NCBI RefSeq assembly: GCF_001886815.1
Contig: NZ_CP018099.1
Location: 983,501-1,047,500, forward strand
Source of the DNA: Caldithrix abyssi DSM 13497
GTDB lineage: Bacteria; Calditrichota; Calditrichia; Calditrichales; Calditrichaceae
Direction of reading: 5' to 3'
DNA length: 64,000 nt
In this document: positions 20,485-29,921 of the stretch, in pieces
How the letters are laid out: every line of letters begins with the position of its first letter
Numbering within the stretch: position 1 is the first letter of the stretch
Notes under the pieces: model-generated
What the model was told of the DNA's origin: nothing
Databases searched by the model: none
What the model saw: only the letters and a program-made list of their open reading frames with translations
Position numbers and translations under genes: made by a program

Positions 20485-21055
20485 AAAGTCCTCCTCATTT
20501 TAGCCTTTGTTAAAATGTAAGATACAAAAAGATGTTGATAATATTCAAAATGTTTGGTCATAAAATGCCCCTTCAAAAAATAGCATGCTCTGGTGCGCGA
20601 AAATTTTTGCGCTGCCTCAAAAAATGTAGTTGGATGGTTGAATGGGGGCGGGTTTTCTCTGCGAGAAAGTGTTGTGCTTTAAAAATATTTTTGTGCCCTT
20701 AGTGGGACGAATAAACCGCCACGTACCCAACGAATTCGCGATGCACAGTAAGAATTTATTAAATAAAAAAAGTGCATTTATTTGCGTTTCCCTGCCGCCA
20801 TTTTCTTTGTCCAAAGTTGTATTAATTTCCGAAATCCGAACTCATTACCGCTTAAGGAGGCCTGCCTCCGTCCGTAAATTTATAAAAAAATATAATTTGT
20901 AAAAAATTAGCCTGTAGATGTTGATTATCCCGGGACTGGACGCTACATGATGAGCTAAATGAATGGAAATCGATTTAAACCATTAGACTTTTTAATTCGC
21001 CCAAAAAGATAAAAAAGTAGTTTTAAAGAAGTCTAAAAATTGAAAAGGAGAAGCG
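20485..21055. other. Divergent intergenic region
   Basis: About 570 bp between the ABC operon (minus) and the propeller gene (plus). It includes a short palindrome (20592-20616) with a second copy near 29.7 kb. No gene with credible coding character or ribosome site was found. Confidence 0.5.
20592..20616. repeat. Short palindromic repeat, copy 1
   Basis: GCGCGAAAATTTTTGCGC is nearly its own reverse complement. A diverged copy with GCGAAAATTTTT and flanking matches lies at 29718-29742. It may be a protein-binding site or a small repeat element. Confidence 0.5.
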
Positions 21056-23200
21056 ATGATTTTTTTAAGAATGATCTTGCTAATTTTGTGGGGTTTGAGC
21101 CTCATCCGCGCCGATGATTTAAATCTGATTGAAGTCAATCGCTGGGCTGCGGGGCCCTGTTACGTGGCCATTACCGATGGCGATACGCTGGCTTTTGTGG
21201 GCAACGGCAGTGCGGTGGATGTGCTGAGCATCCGCCATGTGAACGCGCCGCAACTGGTGGGCCGCGTCCGGGTACCGGAGGGGATTCCCGTGGATCTGGC
21301 CTATCAGAATGGCATCCTTTACGTGTTGCGCAAAACCAACGGATTGCTCATTGTCGATGTGTCCGACCTGCAGCAACCGCAGGTGTTGGGCACATTCGAC
21401 GTGGGCGGAGATCCGAACCATCTGGCGGTGCAGGGCAATTATGTGTACCTGACGTACACTGATCAAGACCTGTACGTGGTGGACGTCAGTCAGCCCACCA
21501 ATCCCTTTTATGTGGCTCAGTTGTACCTGCCGGGAAATGGCGGCGGTCTGTTTCTGCAGGATTCCCTGGCTTATGTGGCCTGTTTTTCCGCCGGATTGAA
21601 CCTGGTGGATATCAGCGAGCCCACTAATCCTTCGCTCATTGCCACCATTGATACCTACGGCGCCGCCTGGGATGTGTACGTGCAGGATGGTATTGCCTAT
21701 ATGGCGGACGACACCGGCGTGGAGGTGATCGACGTTAGCAATCCGGCAGCGCCCGATTCCCTGCAACGCCTGGGATTGACCGGCGAGGTGCGAGCCATTG
21801 TGGGCAACGGCAGCGATCGCTTATTTGTGGCGGCCAAACAGGCAGGCATCCACGAAATCGATATGTCCAATCCACGCGAGATTCATCTGGCGCGCAGTTA
21901 CGAAAAGATTGCCGCCTACAATGTGTGGCGGCAGCAATCCCATTTGTACGTCGCGTCCTACAATCAGGGCATGCACATTCTGGAAACCGCTTATCTGGAT
22001 AGCATTCAGCACATGGCGCACTACGAAACCGGCGCCGGCGCGGCGGACATCGCTGTAACCGATCGCTACCTGTACGTTGCCGGTTATGAGAACGGGTTGT
22101 ACGTGGTGGACCTGGCAGCCACGCCGTTTCCGCAAACCGTGGGGCGCTTTCCTTCCCACGATGCCACCGTTTCCGTGGATGTGGAAGGCAATCTCCTGTT
22201 CCTATCGGACCAGGTGGGCTTTTTACGCCAGTTGGACGTGACCAATCCGGCGCAGCCGACGGAGATCGGCTTTTTTGATTATGGTCAGCAAATCAGCAGT
22301 TACCATGTGCAGATCGGTCAAAAATACGTCTATTCCTGCGCTGGCTACAACGGCTGGTTTGCGGTGGACAAATACGGCACTGGCGAACTGCAGGCGGTGA
22401 TGCACTGGTCGATGGGCGTCGATGTGCAGGAATCGTTCGTGCGCAACGATACGCTGGCATTGCTGGCTGCCGGCTTTGGCGGCATGTACCTGTTGAATGT
22501 TGCCGATACGTCGCAGGTGGTGACTCTATCGCACTTCACCGTGCCGGATATTTACGTAACCGACATATTTGCCGAGGGCCATTACGCCTATGTCAACAAT
22601 CGGGATTCCCTTTACATCATCGACATCAGCGATAGCACGCAACCAGTGGTAGTGGGGCGCTATTTCGCCGGCAATTACATTAATGACATTGTTGTCCGGG
22701 ACGGGCTGGCATACCTGGCCTGCAGTTACAACGGACTGCTGGTGCTGGACGTGAGCGATCCGGCAAATCCCCAACCAGTGGCGCAATTTAGCGATAATAT
22801 CGATGAAGTCACTGCCGTGGCGGTACAGGGAAATCGGGTTTACCTGAGCGATTATCTGGCGGGCGTGTACATCTTAGAGTGGACAACCACCGGGATTGAG
22901 TCACCGACACCGCAGACGGTACGGCAATTCCGCTTGCTGCCCAATTATCCCAATCCGTTTAATCCCACCACCACCATTGCCTATCACCTGCCGCGCAGCA
23001 GCCGGGTGGAGTTGGCCGTATTGAATCTGTTGGGACAAAAAATACGCACGCTGGTGAGCGCCTGGCAGCCCGCCGGCCGGCATCAGGCGGTGTGGGATGG
23101 CCGGGACGATGCCGGACAACCGGTTGCCAGCGGGGTGTACCTTTACCGTTTGCGGAGCGGCTCCGAAACGCAAACGCGCAAGATGCTTTTGTTAAAGTAG
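21056..23200 (+). CDS. Secreted LVIVD-repeat beta-propeller protein with T9SS sorting domain
   Basis: A 714-residue protein with a signal peptide (1-19) and about a dozen ~42-residue repeats of the LVIVD type, for example LLIVDVSDLQQPQVLG, LYVVDVSQPTNP, LNLVDISEPTNP and LVLDVSDPANP. Such repeats fold as beta-propellers in extracellular proteins of unknown ligand. Residues about 622-714 are a canonical Por secretion C-terminal sorting domain (NYPNPFNPTTTIAY, then ASGVYLYRL and a Lys at the end). A good ribosome site (AGGAG) precedes the ATG. The beta-helix cargo gene follows 59 bp after its stop, so the genes probably form one unit. It has no visible catalytic motif and is more likely a binding or adhesion protein. 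Confidence 0.9.
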   Translation: MIFLRMILLILWGLSLIRADDLNLIEVNRWAAGPCYVAITDGDTLAFVGNGSAVDVLSIRHVNAPQLVGRVRVPEGIPVDLAYQNGILYVLRKTNGLLIVDVSDLQQPQVLGTFDVGGDPNHLAVQGNYVYLTYTDQDLYVVDVSQPTNPFYVAQLYLPGNGGGLFLQDSLAYVACFSAGLNLVDISEPTNPSLIATIDTYGAAWDVYVQDGIAYMADDTGVEVIDVSNPAAPDSLQRLGLTGEVRAIVGNGSDRLFVAAKQAGIHEIDMSNPREIHLARSYEKIAAYNVWRQQSHLYVASYNQGMHILETAYLDSIQHMAHYETGAGAADIAVTDRYLYVAGYENGLYVVDLAATPFPQTVGRFPSHDATVSVDVEGNLLFLSDQVGFLRQLDVTNPAQPTEIGFFDYGQQISSYHVQIGQKYVYSCAGYNGWFAVDKYGTGELQAVMHWSMGVDVQESFVRNDTLALLAAGFGGMYLLNVADTSQVVTLSHFTVPDIYVTDIFAEGHYAYVNNRDSLYIIDISDSTQPVVVGRYFAGNYINDIVVRDGLAYLACSYNGLLVLDVSDPANPQPVAQFSDNIDEVTAVAVQGNRVYLSDYLAGVYILEWTTTGIESPTPQTVRQFRLLPNYPNPFNPTTTIAYHLPRSSRVELAVLNLLGQKIRTLVSAWQPAGRHQAVWDGRDDAGQPVASGVYLYRLRSGSETQTRKMLLLK

Positions 23201-23259
23201 AGTTATCGGTTTCTAAAAAAACAATGATAAAAAATATGCAATGAAATATGGAGGAAAAA

Positions 23260-26055
23260 ATGATGAAATGGCTATGGATCATCTGGGCGCTCCTGTTGGG
23301 TGTCATTCTGCCGCAACAGGGGTTTGCTACCACCTATTACGTGTGGGTAACCGGCAACGACAGCAGCGGTACGGGACTGGACTGGACCAATCCCTTTGCC
23401 ACGCTGCAAAAAGCAGTTGCCGAGGCGCAGGACGGAGACACCATTCTGGTGGGTTACAATGAAACTTACGGCACGGAATATGTGCTCAATTCGATGATCA
23501 TTGTGAACAAGGCGTTGACCATTTCTTCGGCGCGTTTTGCCCTGGATTTAACTTACAGCAGTGCCGTGCCGGATAGCGCCAAATGTCTGTTCAACGCCAA
23601 TTTCGCCAGCCGGTTTATGCGCATCACCAGAGCGGTAGAACTGCGCGGCCTGGGGTTTAAAAAAGGCAACGGCGCCGTGGGAACGGCTTACGGGTACGGT
23701 TACGGCGGGGCAATTTTACTGGAAGATTCCGCCTCCGGCAGCAGCGTCATTCACCATTGCTGGTTTGATAGCAACTACGCCGCATTGGGTGAAAGCGATG
23801 GTTACGGCGGCGCCATTGCTGCTATTAATACGGAGAATGGTCCAATTATCCGCCACAATGCCTTTACCAATAACGTGGCATCCACCGAAAGCAGCACCAG
23901 CGATTACGATGCCGGTAACGGCGGCGCCATTTACACTTATTCCAGCCTGGGCCTGCGCATTGAAAACAATCAGTTCCAGAACAATGTGGCAGGACAGGAA
24001 CACGACGGCTACGGGGGCGCCGTGGCCATTTTCGGAAGCGATTCGTTAGTCGTTATCCAGGAAAACCACTTTTCAGGCAATTGGGCTTCCCTGGCGCGAA
24101 AAGGCTATGGGGGCGCGCTTTTTATTGAAAATTTTGGACAGGCCATCCGCAACACCTTCGAAGAAAACGGCGCCTCTGCCTGCCCCATTGATGACTATAG
24201 TTACTTCGGCCTTGGCGGCGCCATTTACGCCCGATATGGTAAAGAACGCCTGCAAATTGCCAGTAATCAAATCCGCAACAATGTCGCTGCAGCCGCTACT
24301 GCCAGCGTTAAGGGTCAGGGAGGCGGCATTTATCTGTGGCAATGTGAACAGACGGTGATTGAAGATAATCTCATTGAACAAAATACCGCCGCCGCTTCGG
24401 GTAACAATGGCTATGGCGGAGGCATCGCCGCTGCGGGGTTTAACACCTATGTGATCATTCGAAATAATACCATTCGTGAAAATATGGCCAGCCACGGCTC
24501 CGGAAGAGGCGGTGGCATTTATTGTGAAGAAAGGGGAGAAATTGAAGGGAACACCATCAGTGGCAATGTTGCCGCCACCGGCGACGGCGAAACAGGAAAA
24601 GGAGGCGGTATCTACAGTGAAGCAAGGATCTTGATCCGCAACAACACCATTGAAGGGAACATTGCCTGCCGGGCAAACGGAACCGGCCAGGGCGGTGGCG
24701 TGGCAACCGCTGCCTATGATGATGGGGCTATCATCTGGGGGAATCTATTTAAAGAAAATGTTGCCAGTCAGGGAACGGAGTATGCCGAAGGCGGGGCGAT
24801 ATTCATCAGCGACACCAGCCAGGTGTTTTACAACATCTTCTACCACAACATCGCCAACACCAATCCCAATGCCAATGAATACACCGGTTATCGGGGCGAT
24901 GCGATTTGTATTGCTTATAATGCCAAAAACACTGTTCGTATTTACCACAATGTGTTTTTCCGGAATGCGAACGCCATTTACGCAGAGCAGTTGCTATCGG
25001 GCAGTCTGAACAATTATAACGTGGTGAACAATATTTTCTACAATACGCCCAGGGAACGGGCGGTTTTGATGATCGACTCTGAGTTCGACATGGACATTTA
25101 CAACAACTGCTTTTTTGGGTATTCAATCAGCAATACAGGAAAAGCGTTGAAGTACGAGCCATTTTACGTCAGTTCCTACGACGAAGTGGATGCCGATCCG
25201 CGCATGGACACCACCACATTTGCCCTGCGGTTCGATTCGCCGTGCATCGATGCCGGTCTGGGCGATTACGATTACGATGAAGCAGGAAATCACCACCTGG
25301 GCTGGCGGCGGGATATTGGCGCTTTCGAATACCAAGGCACGCAGGTGCGCCGTTACCTTTCCAGCGAAGATGTGGGCAAAACGCTTTATTTTGGCGGGCA
25401 AGTGCGGGCAAAGATTCAACTCAATCAGGCAACGCTATTGGATAGCGCTTACATTGATGTGACGGTGCATCCTGGCGCTTTGCCGGCGGGGGTAAGCGGT
25501 GCGGTGCAACGCTACTACACCATTACCGCTTCCGGTCTGGAAAATTTCGATCTGGATTTGACCTTGAGTTACAAAGACAGCGAATTAAACAATCAGCCCG
25601 AAGAACAGTTGCGCTTGCTGCGTCAGGAGGGCATCCACTGGACGGGTCCCTTTTTCACGGCGGCCGATACGGCAGCCAACTGGGTGCGCGCCGAGCACAT
25701 TACGGCGCTCAGCAACTGGATTTTAACGGCGGACACCACGCTGGTGGGCATCGCTTCCCATGCGGACGCCCTGCCGTTGACTTTTCAGTTATATTCGGCC
25801 TATCCCAATCCCTTTAATCCCGCCACCACCATTCGTTTCGACGTGCCACGCGCTACTGCGGTAGAGATAGCCGTGTACAATACGTTAGGGCAACGGGTAC
25901 GCACTTTGGTGCATGAACGACTGGCGCCCGGGAAATACCGCATTCAATGGGATGGCCGCAATCAACAGGGAGGGGTTTTGCCTTCGGGGGTGTATTTTGT
26001 GCGGATGAAAGCCGACGGGTTTACGGCCGTGCAGAAGGTGATGCTGATAAAATAA
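23260..26055 (+). CDS. Secreted right-handed beta-helix protein with T9SS sorting domain
   Basis: About 931 residues. The start is set at 23260 (or the adjacent ATG at 23263) because GGAGG lies 5-8 nt upstream; an ATG at 23248 overlaps that ribosome site. After a signal peptide the YYVWVTGNDSSGTG segment followed by NPFATLQKAVAEAQDGDTI is the usual entry of parallel beta-helix proteins (pectate-lyase-like fold). Many short rungs follow with GGAI, N-N-F and N-I-R-N patterns (residues about 130-640). A further domain containing the YKDSELNN motif recurs in the cargo gene at 26892. The last ~90 residues are a canonical sorting domain (YPNPFNPATTIRF). It may bind or cleave polysaccharide, but no catalytic residues were identified. 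Confidence 0.88.
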   Translation: MMKWLWIIWALLLGVILPQQGFATTYYVWVTGNDSSGTGLDWTNPFATLQKAVAEAQDGDTILVGYNETYGTEYVLNSMIIVNKALTISSARFALDLTYSSAVPDSAKCLFNANFASRFMRITRAVELRGLGFKKGNGAVGTAYGYGYGGAILLEDSASGSSVIHHCWFDSNYAALGESDGYGGAIAAINTENGPIIRHNAFTNNVASTESSTSDYDAGNGGAIYTYSSLGLRIENNQFQNNVAGQEHDGYGGAVAIFGSDSLVVIQENHFSGNWASLARKGYGGALFIENFGQAIRNTFEENGASACPIDDYSYFGLGGAIYARYGKERLQIASNQIRNNVAAAATASVKGQGGGIYLWQCEQTVIEDNLIEQNTAAASGNNGYGGGIAAAGFNTYVIIRNNTIRENMASHGSGRGGGIYCEERGEIEGNTISGNVAATGDGETGKGGGIYSEARILIRNNTIEGNIACRANGTGQGGGVATAAYDDGAIIWGNLFKENVASQGTEYAEGGAIFISDTSQVFYNIFYHNIANTNPNANEYTGYRGDAICIAYNAKNTVRIYHNVFFRNANAIYAEQLLSGSLNNYNVVNNIFYNTPRERAVLMIDSEFDMDIYNNCFFGYSISNTGKALKYEPFYVSSYDEVDADPRMDTTTFALRFDSPCIDAGLGDYDYDEAGNHHLGWRRDIGAFEYQGTQVRRYLSSEDVGKTLYFGGQVRAKIQLNQATLLDSAYIDVTVHPGALPAGVSGAVQRYYTITASGLENFDLDLTLSYKDSELNNQPEEQLRLLRQEGIHWTGPFFTAADTAANWVRAEHITALSNWILTADTTLVGIASHADALPLTFQLYSAYPNPFNPATTIRFDVPRATAVEIAVYNTLGQRVRTLVHERLAPGKYRIQWDGRNQQGGVLPSGVYFVRMKADGFTAVQKVMLIK

Positions 26056-26069
26056 AGAGGAAAAACTAT

Positions 26070-26411
26070 ATGTTCGATTTGAAGGCGTATGGCATACTGG
26101 CGCTGGCCATCCTTGCCGAGGTGGCCGCCACCAGCGCCCTGCGCGCCACCGAGGGATTTACGCGATTTTTGCCCACACTGGTGGTGATTGTGGGGTACGG
26201 CGTTGCCTTTTATTGTTTGACCATTGTAGTTAAAACCATTCCCATTGGGGTGGCTTACGCCATCTGGACGGGCATGGGCATTGTGCTGGTTACCGTGGCG
26301 GCCATCATTTTGTATGGGCAAAAGCCGGATGTGGCGGCGCTGGTTGGAATGGGATTGATTGTTATTGGAACGATTGTGCTGATGCTTTTTTCCCGGATGG
26401 AGGTGCATTGA
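26070..26411 (+). CDS. Small multidrug resistance (SMR) efflux protein, EmrE-like
   Basis: A 113-residue protein with four membrane helices and the SMR signature. The essential proton/substrate-binding Glu is at position 17 in LAEVAATSAL, followed by YGVAFYCLTIVVKTIPIG and the AYAIWTGMGIV block with the conserved Trp. The PIGVAYAIWTG and GIVLV pattern matches the Qac/EmrE subtype (quaternary amine/drug antiport) rather than the guanidinium Gdx subtype; this assignment is by eye. The start at 26070 has AGAGG 9 nt upstream. It sits only 14 bp after the beta-helix gene and may share its transcript, an odd pairing. Confidence 0.9.
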   Translation: MFDLKAYGILALAILAEVAATSALRATEGFTRFLPTLVVIVGYGVAFYCLTIVVKTIPIGVAYAIWTGMGIVLVTVAAIILYGQKPDVAALVGMGLIVIGTIVLMLFSRMEVH

Positions 26412-26424
26412 TTGATTCAAAAAT

Positions 26425-26850
26425 TCCCGCCGTTGAAATGTTGGGCTATTGGCAACCGTCCCTGACGGGACGCAATGCCGTGGCAAAAAAATCCCGGAGG
26501 GATTTCTGACAATAGCCCGGCAGTTCACTGCCGGGGAAAGGTACGGTAACCAACACAATGTAAAATGTCCCGTAGGGACATCTGGATAATCATCCACATG
26601 ATTCAATCGTCCCTACGGGCGGGGGTGGTGGGTTGGGTTGTTCATCGTTTCCGCCGTTGAAACGGCGGGCTATTGGCAATCGTCCCTGGCGGGACGGGGT
26701 TGGTGGTTGGGTAGGGGACATTGTTCCCACCGATGAATCGGTGGGCTATTATCAACCGTCCCTGACGGGACGCAATGCCATGGCAATAAAATCCCGGAGG
26801 GATTTTTGGCAATAGCCCGGCAGTTCACTGCCGGGGGGAAAATACAATTT
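26425..26850. repeat. Cluster of short palindromic repeats, cluster 1
   Basis: A mosaic of short hairpin units: CCGCCGTTGAAACGGCGG, CGTCCCTGACGGGACG, AATCCCGGAGGGATT, GCCCGGCAGTTCACTGCCGGG and ATGTCCCGTAGGGACAT. Some units are repeated in changed order and with small variations. Short open frames across it are by-products of the repeats. Irregular spacing and the lack of unique spacers rule out a CRISPR array. The same units occur in cluster 2 beyond the next gene. Confidence 0.85.
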
Positions 26851-26891
26851 TCATAGAATCCAAAAATTTTTCAACAAAAGGAGGATTGATC

Positions 26892-29078
26892 ATGTTGGCG
26901 ATTGGTTCCCTTTTGCGGCTGAAAAACGTGATGTTTTTGCTTCTCTTATTCCTTGTTGTTCCATCTCTCATCCTGGCTCAGAAAACAACCATCTTTTATA
27001 TCGCCGGCGATTGGTCGGATGAATTCAACTGGGACAATGGACTCCCTGAAGACGGTGATGATGTAGTCATCAACGCCGATTGTACGGTGGATATGTTTGC
27101 CTACGTGCCGATGATGGGGAATTTAGATATCAACGCTCTTCTGGACAATACCGACTGGGATCATAATTTTGACGTGGATTATCTCAATATTAACAGTGGC
27201 GGCGATTTCAGGTGCGATGGCAATCTGTGGGTTTATTTTGATTTTAGTATGGGCGATTTTGACAATGATGGCACTACCGCCTCCGGGACGTTTAATGGCA
27301 CGGTTACTGTGGATGGCGATATGGATATTAGCGACTCTTACGATGAATGTTACGCAACTTTCAATAATAAAGTAACAGTCACCGGTCTGTACAATTCTGG
27401 AATATATGCCACGGTGATATTCAACGATTCGGTATCCACGGCAAATTTTACCGCCGGCGGTGCCGTAACCATTAAAAAGAAACTGACCTGCGCTCAATTA
27501 AGCATCCCCGGCGCTTTTAATGTTTATGCCGATATTGATTGTCGGGCATTTTTAATGAAGTCTGGCGGCCAGTTTAATCTTTTCGGTGATTACACCGTAA
27601 CCGTCACCTCGGGCAGTGCTGATCCAGACGTGGATGTGATTTTAGGCGTTTTTCAGCCCTCGCAGGGAACTTTTGTGCTTAAAAAAGGGGACGCCTATGG
27701 CCCCAGTATTACCAGCACGGTTGACAATTATTTCCATCACCTGACCATCGAGGGAGATACGTATTTTGGCGATGAGCCCTGGGTAGAAGATCTCGATGTT
27801 AACGGGAACCTGGTAATTGCCAGCGGCGCAACGCTGACCACTTACAATAATAATTTAAAAATAGCGGGCGATTTTACCTGCAACGGCACTTATTTTCTGG
27901 GCAGTTACACGCCCACCGTTACATTTGACGGCACTGGAACGCAAACATTAACCGGAAACGTGGATTTTTACCATCTGACGGTGGCTTCCAATTCCACGTT
28001 GCTAACTGGTAGTTACACGCCGACGGTTAGCCCCAATAGTTTAACGGAAAACGGCTATTTGCAGGGTAATATTCAGAGCACACAGAGCATCAGCAGCGAC
28101 GCAACCTTTACCGTTGGCAACCTGGGGTGTGAAATCACCAATGGCGCCGGCTTGGGCAGCGTAACCGTGACGCGGCACACCGGCAGTTCGTACACGCTGG
28201 CGCCTCATTCGTTAACGCGCTGGTACAATATTACAGCCACGACGGCCGATAACAGTGTGACTTTGCGCCTGTATTATCGGGACAGCGAGTTGAATAATAA
28301 TACAGAAAGCGATCTAAACATCTGGCGCTATGCAGGCGGAAGCTGGCAAAAGTTCGTGCCGACCACGCGCGATGCCGCCAATAATTATGTTGAATCCACG
28401 GTGGACATTCCCGCCGGAAGTTCGGATTGGATTTTGTCCGATGCGCAAGAAGACCAAAGTTTGCCGGTAAGTCTGTTACATTTCTGGGCAGAAACACAAT
28501 TTGATAACCAGATCCTCTTAAAATGGACGGTGGCTTCCGAAATCGATAATGCCGGTTTTTTAATTTTGCGTCGAGAAAAGCCCGATTCCGTCTATGTTGA
28601 AATTGGTTATGTACCGGGACGTGGAAATGCCAATGCTTCGAAAACCTATGAATTTTTGGATGCCTACGTCAGAATAAATAGCCTGTATGATTATCAATTA
28701 TTTTCTGTAACCATTAATGGTGGAAAAGAACTCATCGCTACGTTAGAAAACGTCAAACCAATTGCCCATGAAGCAAATCAACCAGAAACAACCTTACCAG
28801 AACAGTTTGAATTGTATCCGGTTTTTCCAAATCCTTTTAATCCCAGTACGACTATTCGCTATGCTGTGCCGGTGGCAGGGCAGGTACGCATTTCTGTGCA
28901 CGATTTGCAGGGACGGCATATATGCACGTTAGTGGACAGGCATATTGAGCCCGGCAATTATCAGGTTTCCTGGGATGGGCGCAATCAATGGGGCATAAGC
29001 GTGCCGTCGGGGGTGTACTTTGTGCGGATGAATGCCGACCGGTTTCAGGCGGTGCGAAAGGTGATGTTTTTAAAATAA
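26892..29078 (+). CDS. Secreted T9SS-cargo protein of unknown function
   Basis: About 728 residues. The start at 26892 is chosen because GGAGG lies 7 nt upstream. A signal peptide (residues about 12-30, ending ILAQ) is followed by a WSDEFNWDNGLPEDGDDVVI segment, the usual opening of surface proteins rich in beta-solenoid repeats. A long Gly/Thr/Asn-rich beta region follows. Around residue 460 there is a domain with the YRDSELNN motif, shared with the beta-helix cargo gene just upstream. An Fn3-like segment (LPVSLLHFWAE, then NAGFLILRR) and a canonical sorting domain (NPFNPSTTIRY) complete it. It is flanked on both sides by related palindromic repeat clusters. Not recognised further; probably a cell-surface structural or adhesive protein. 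Confidence 0.85.
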   Translation: MLAIGSLLRLKNVMFLLLLFLVVPSLILAQKTTIFYIAGDWSDEFNWDNGLPEDGDDVVINADCTVDMFAYVPMMGNLDINALLDNTDWDHNFDVDYLNINSGGDFRCDGNLWVYFDFSMGDFDNDGTTASGTFNGTVTVDGDMDISDSYDECYATFNNKVTVTGLYNSGIYATVIFNDSVSTANFTAGGAVTIKKKLTCAQLSIPGAFNVYADIDCRAFLMKSGGQFNLFGDYTVTVTSGSADPDVDVILGVFQPSQGTFVLKKGDAYGPSITSTVDNYFHHLTIEGDTYFGDEPWVEDLDVNGNLVIASGATLTTYNNNLKIAGDFTCNGTYFLGSYTPTVTFDGTGTQTLTGNVDFYHLTVASNSTLLTGSYTPTVSPNSLTENGYLQGNIQSTQSISSDATFTVGNLGCEITNGAGLGSVTVTRHTGSSYTLAPHSLTRWYNITATTADNSVTLRLYYRDSELNNNTESDLNIWRYAGGSWQKFVPTTRDAANNYVESTVDIPAGSSDWILSDAQEDQSLPVSLLHFWAETQFDNQILLKWTVASEIDNAGFLILRREKPDSVYVEIGYVPGRGNANASKTYEFLDAYVRINSLYDYQLFSVTINGGKELIATLENVKPIAHEANQPETTLPEQFELYPVFPNPFNPSTTIRYAVPVAGQVRISVHDLQGRHICTLVDRHIEPGNYQVSWDGRNQWGISVPSGVYFVRMNADRFQAVRKVMFLK

Positions 29079-29094
29079 CGGTCTTACATGATGG

Positions 29095-29560
29095 ATTGGG
29101 GGCAAATTGTTCCCGCCGTTGAAACGGCGGGCTATTTTCAAACGTCCCTGACGGGACAGGTTTTTTGTTGCGGTTCAACTCATTCCGCCGATGAATCGGC
29201 TGACTATTGGCAATCGTCCTTATGGTATGTAATGAATTGGCCGCCAGGAACGTAAATTCGTGCAGATTTCTTGTATTTTATTTTGGAAAAAAATCCCGTA
29301 GGGATTTTTGAGAATAACGCGGAAGTTTACTGCCGGGGAAGGGCACGATAACCAAAACATTGTAAAATGTCCCGTAGGGACATCTGAATGCCCTTCACGA
29401 TGATTCAACCGTCCCTACGGGACGGGATAGTTGGTGGGCTGTTCATTGTTCCCACCGTTGAAACGGCGGGCTATTTTCAAACGTCCCTGACGGGACGGGG
29501 GGTGACGGTGGTTCATTTCATCCCGCCGATGAAACGGTGAGGTGTTTTTTTATCATCTCC
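29095..29560. repeat. Cluster of short palindromic repeats, cluster 2
   Basis: The same hairpin units as cluster 1 (the CCGTTGAAACGG type, CGTCCCTGACGGGAC, ATCCCGTAGGGAT and ATGTCCCGTAGGGACAT), again shuffled and partly decayed toward 29.65 kb. No gene is supported here. Confidence 0.83.
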
Positions 29561-29717
29561 CATGACGAAATGGTTGTTGTGGGGGCATCTCATCCTGCCG
29601 ATAAATAGCCGTGCTAATCTCAATCGCCCCTATCAGGACGCAACACATCAAAATAAAATAATCCAGCAAAAATAACGGGTAAAATTAGAATACTTCCTTC
29701 GAAAGATCTAGTGCCTT

Positions 29718-29742
29718 AGCGTGCGAAAATTTTTACGCTGCT
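29718..29742. repeat. Short palindromic repeat, copy 2
   Basis: AGCGTGCGAAAATTTTTACGCT, given in two parts as AGCGTGCGAAAA and TTTTTACGCT, is an imperfect palindrome related to the element at 20592-20616. Confidence 0.45.
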
Positions 29743-29835
29743 TTTAAAACTCATCCCCCAGCCCATTCTCTTTAAAAAAGAGAAGGGGAGCAATTGTGCC
29801 GCTTTGCTTAACTTTTCTCTCAAAATAATTTGAAT

Positions 29836-29921
29836 CTTTTTCTGCGATTATTTGCGTAATCAGCGAGAAAATTACTCTGCGCGCGTTGCGGTTGATTTTG
29901 GTTGCGGCTTGACTGCCTTAG
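29836..29921 (+). repeat. Dispersed ~87-bp repeat, copy A
   Basis: The segment runs from TTTTTCTGCGATTATTTGCG through GCGAGAAAATTAC and GCGCGCGTTGCGGTTGATTT to GCTGCCTTAG-like sequence. Near-identical copies lie at 43801-43888 (reverse), 51015-51100 (reverse) and 60923-61009 (forward). It sits just upstream of the TPR/AraC gene. Confidence 0.85.

Noticed and set aside
20642-20902. 86-codon open frame in the intergenic region before the propeller gene
   Set aside because: No ribosome site, no recognisable domain, and composition like its non-coding surroundings.
21798-22539. Several open frames overlapping the propeller gene in other frames
   Set aside because: The LVIVD repeats fix the plus-strand frame starting at 21056; the others are shadows of its repeats.
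26425-29660. Possible CRISPR array in the palindromic repeat clusters
   Set aside because: Repeats are of several kinds, short, self-complementary and irregularly spaced, with no unique spacers of even length and no cas genes.
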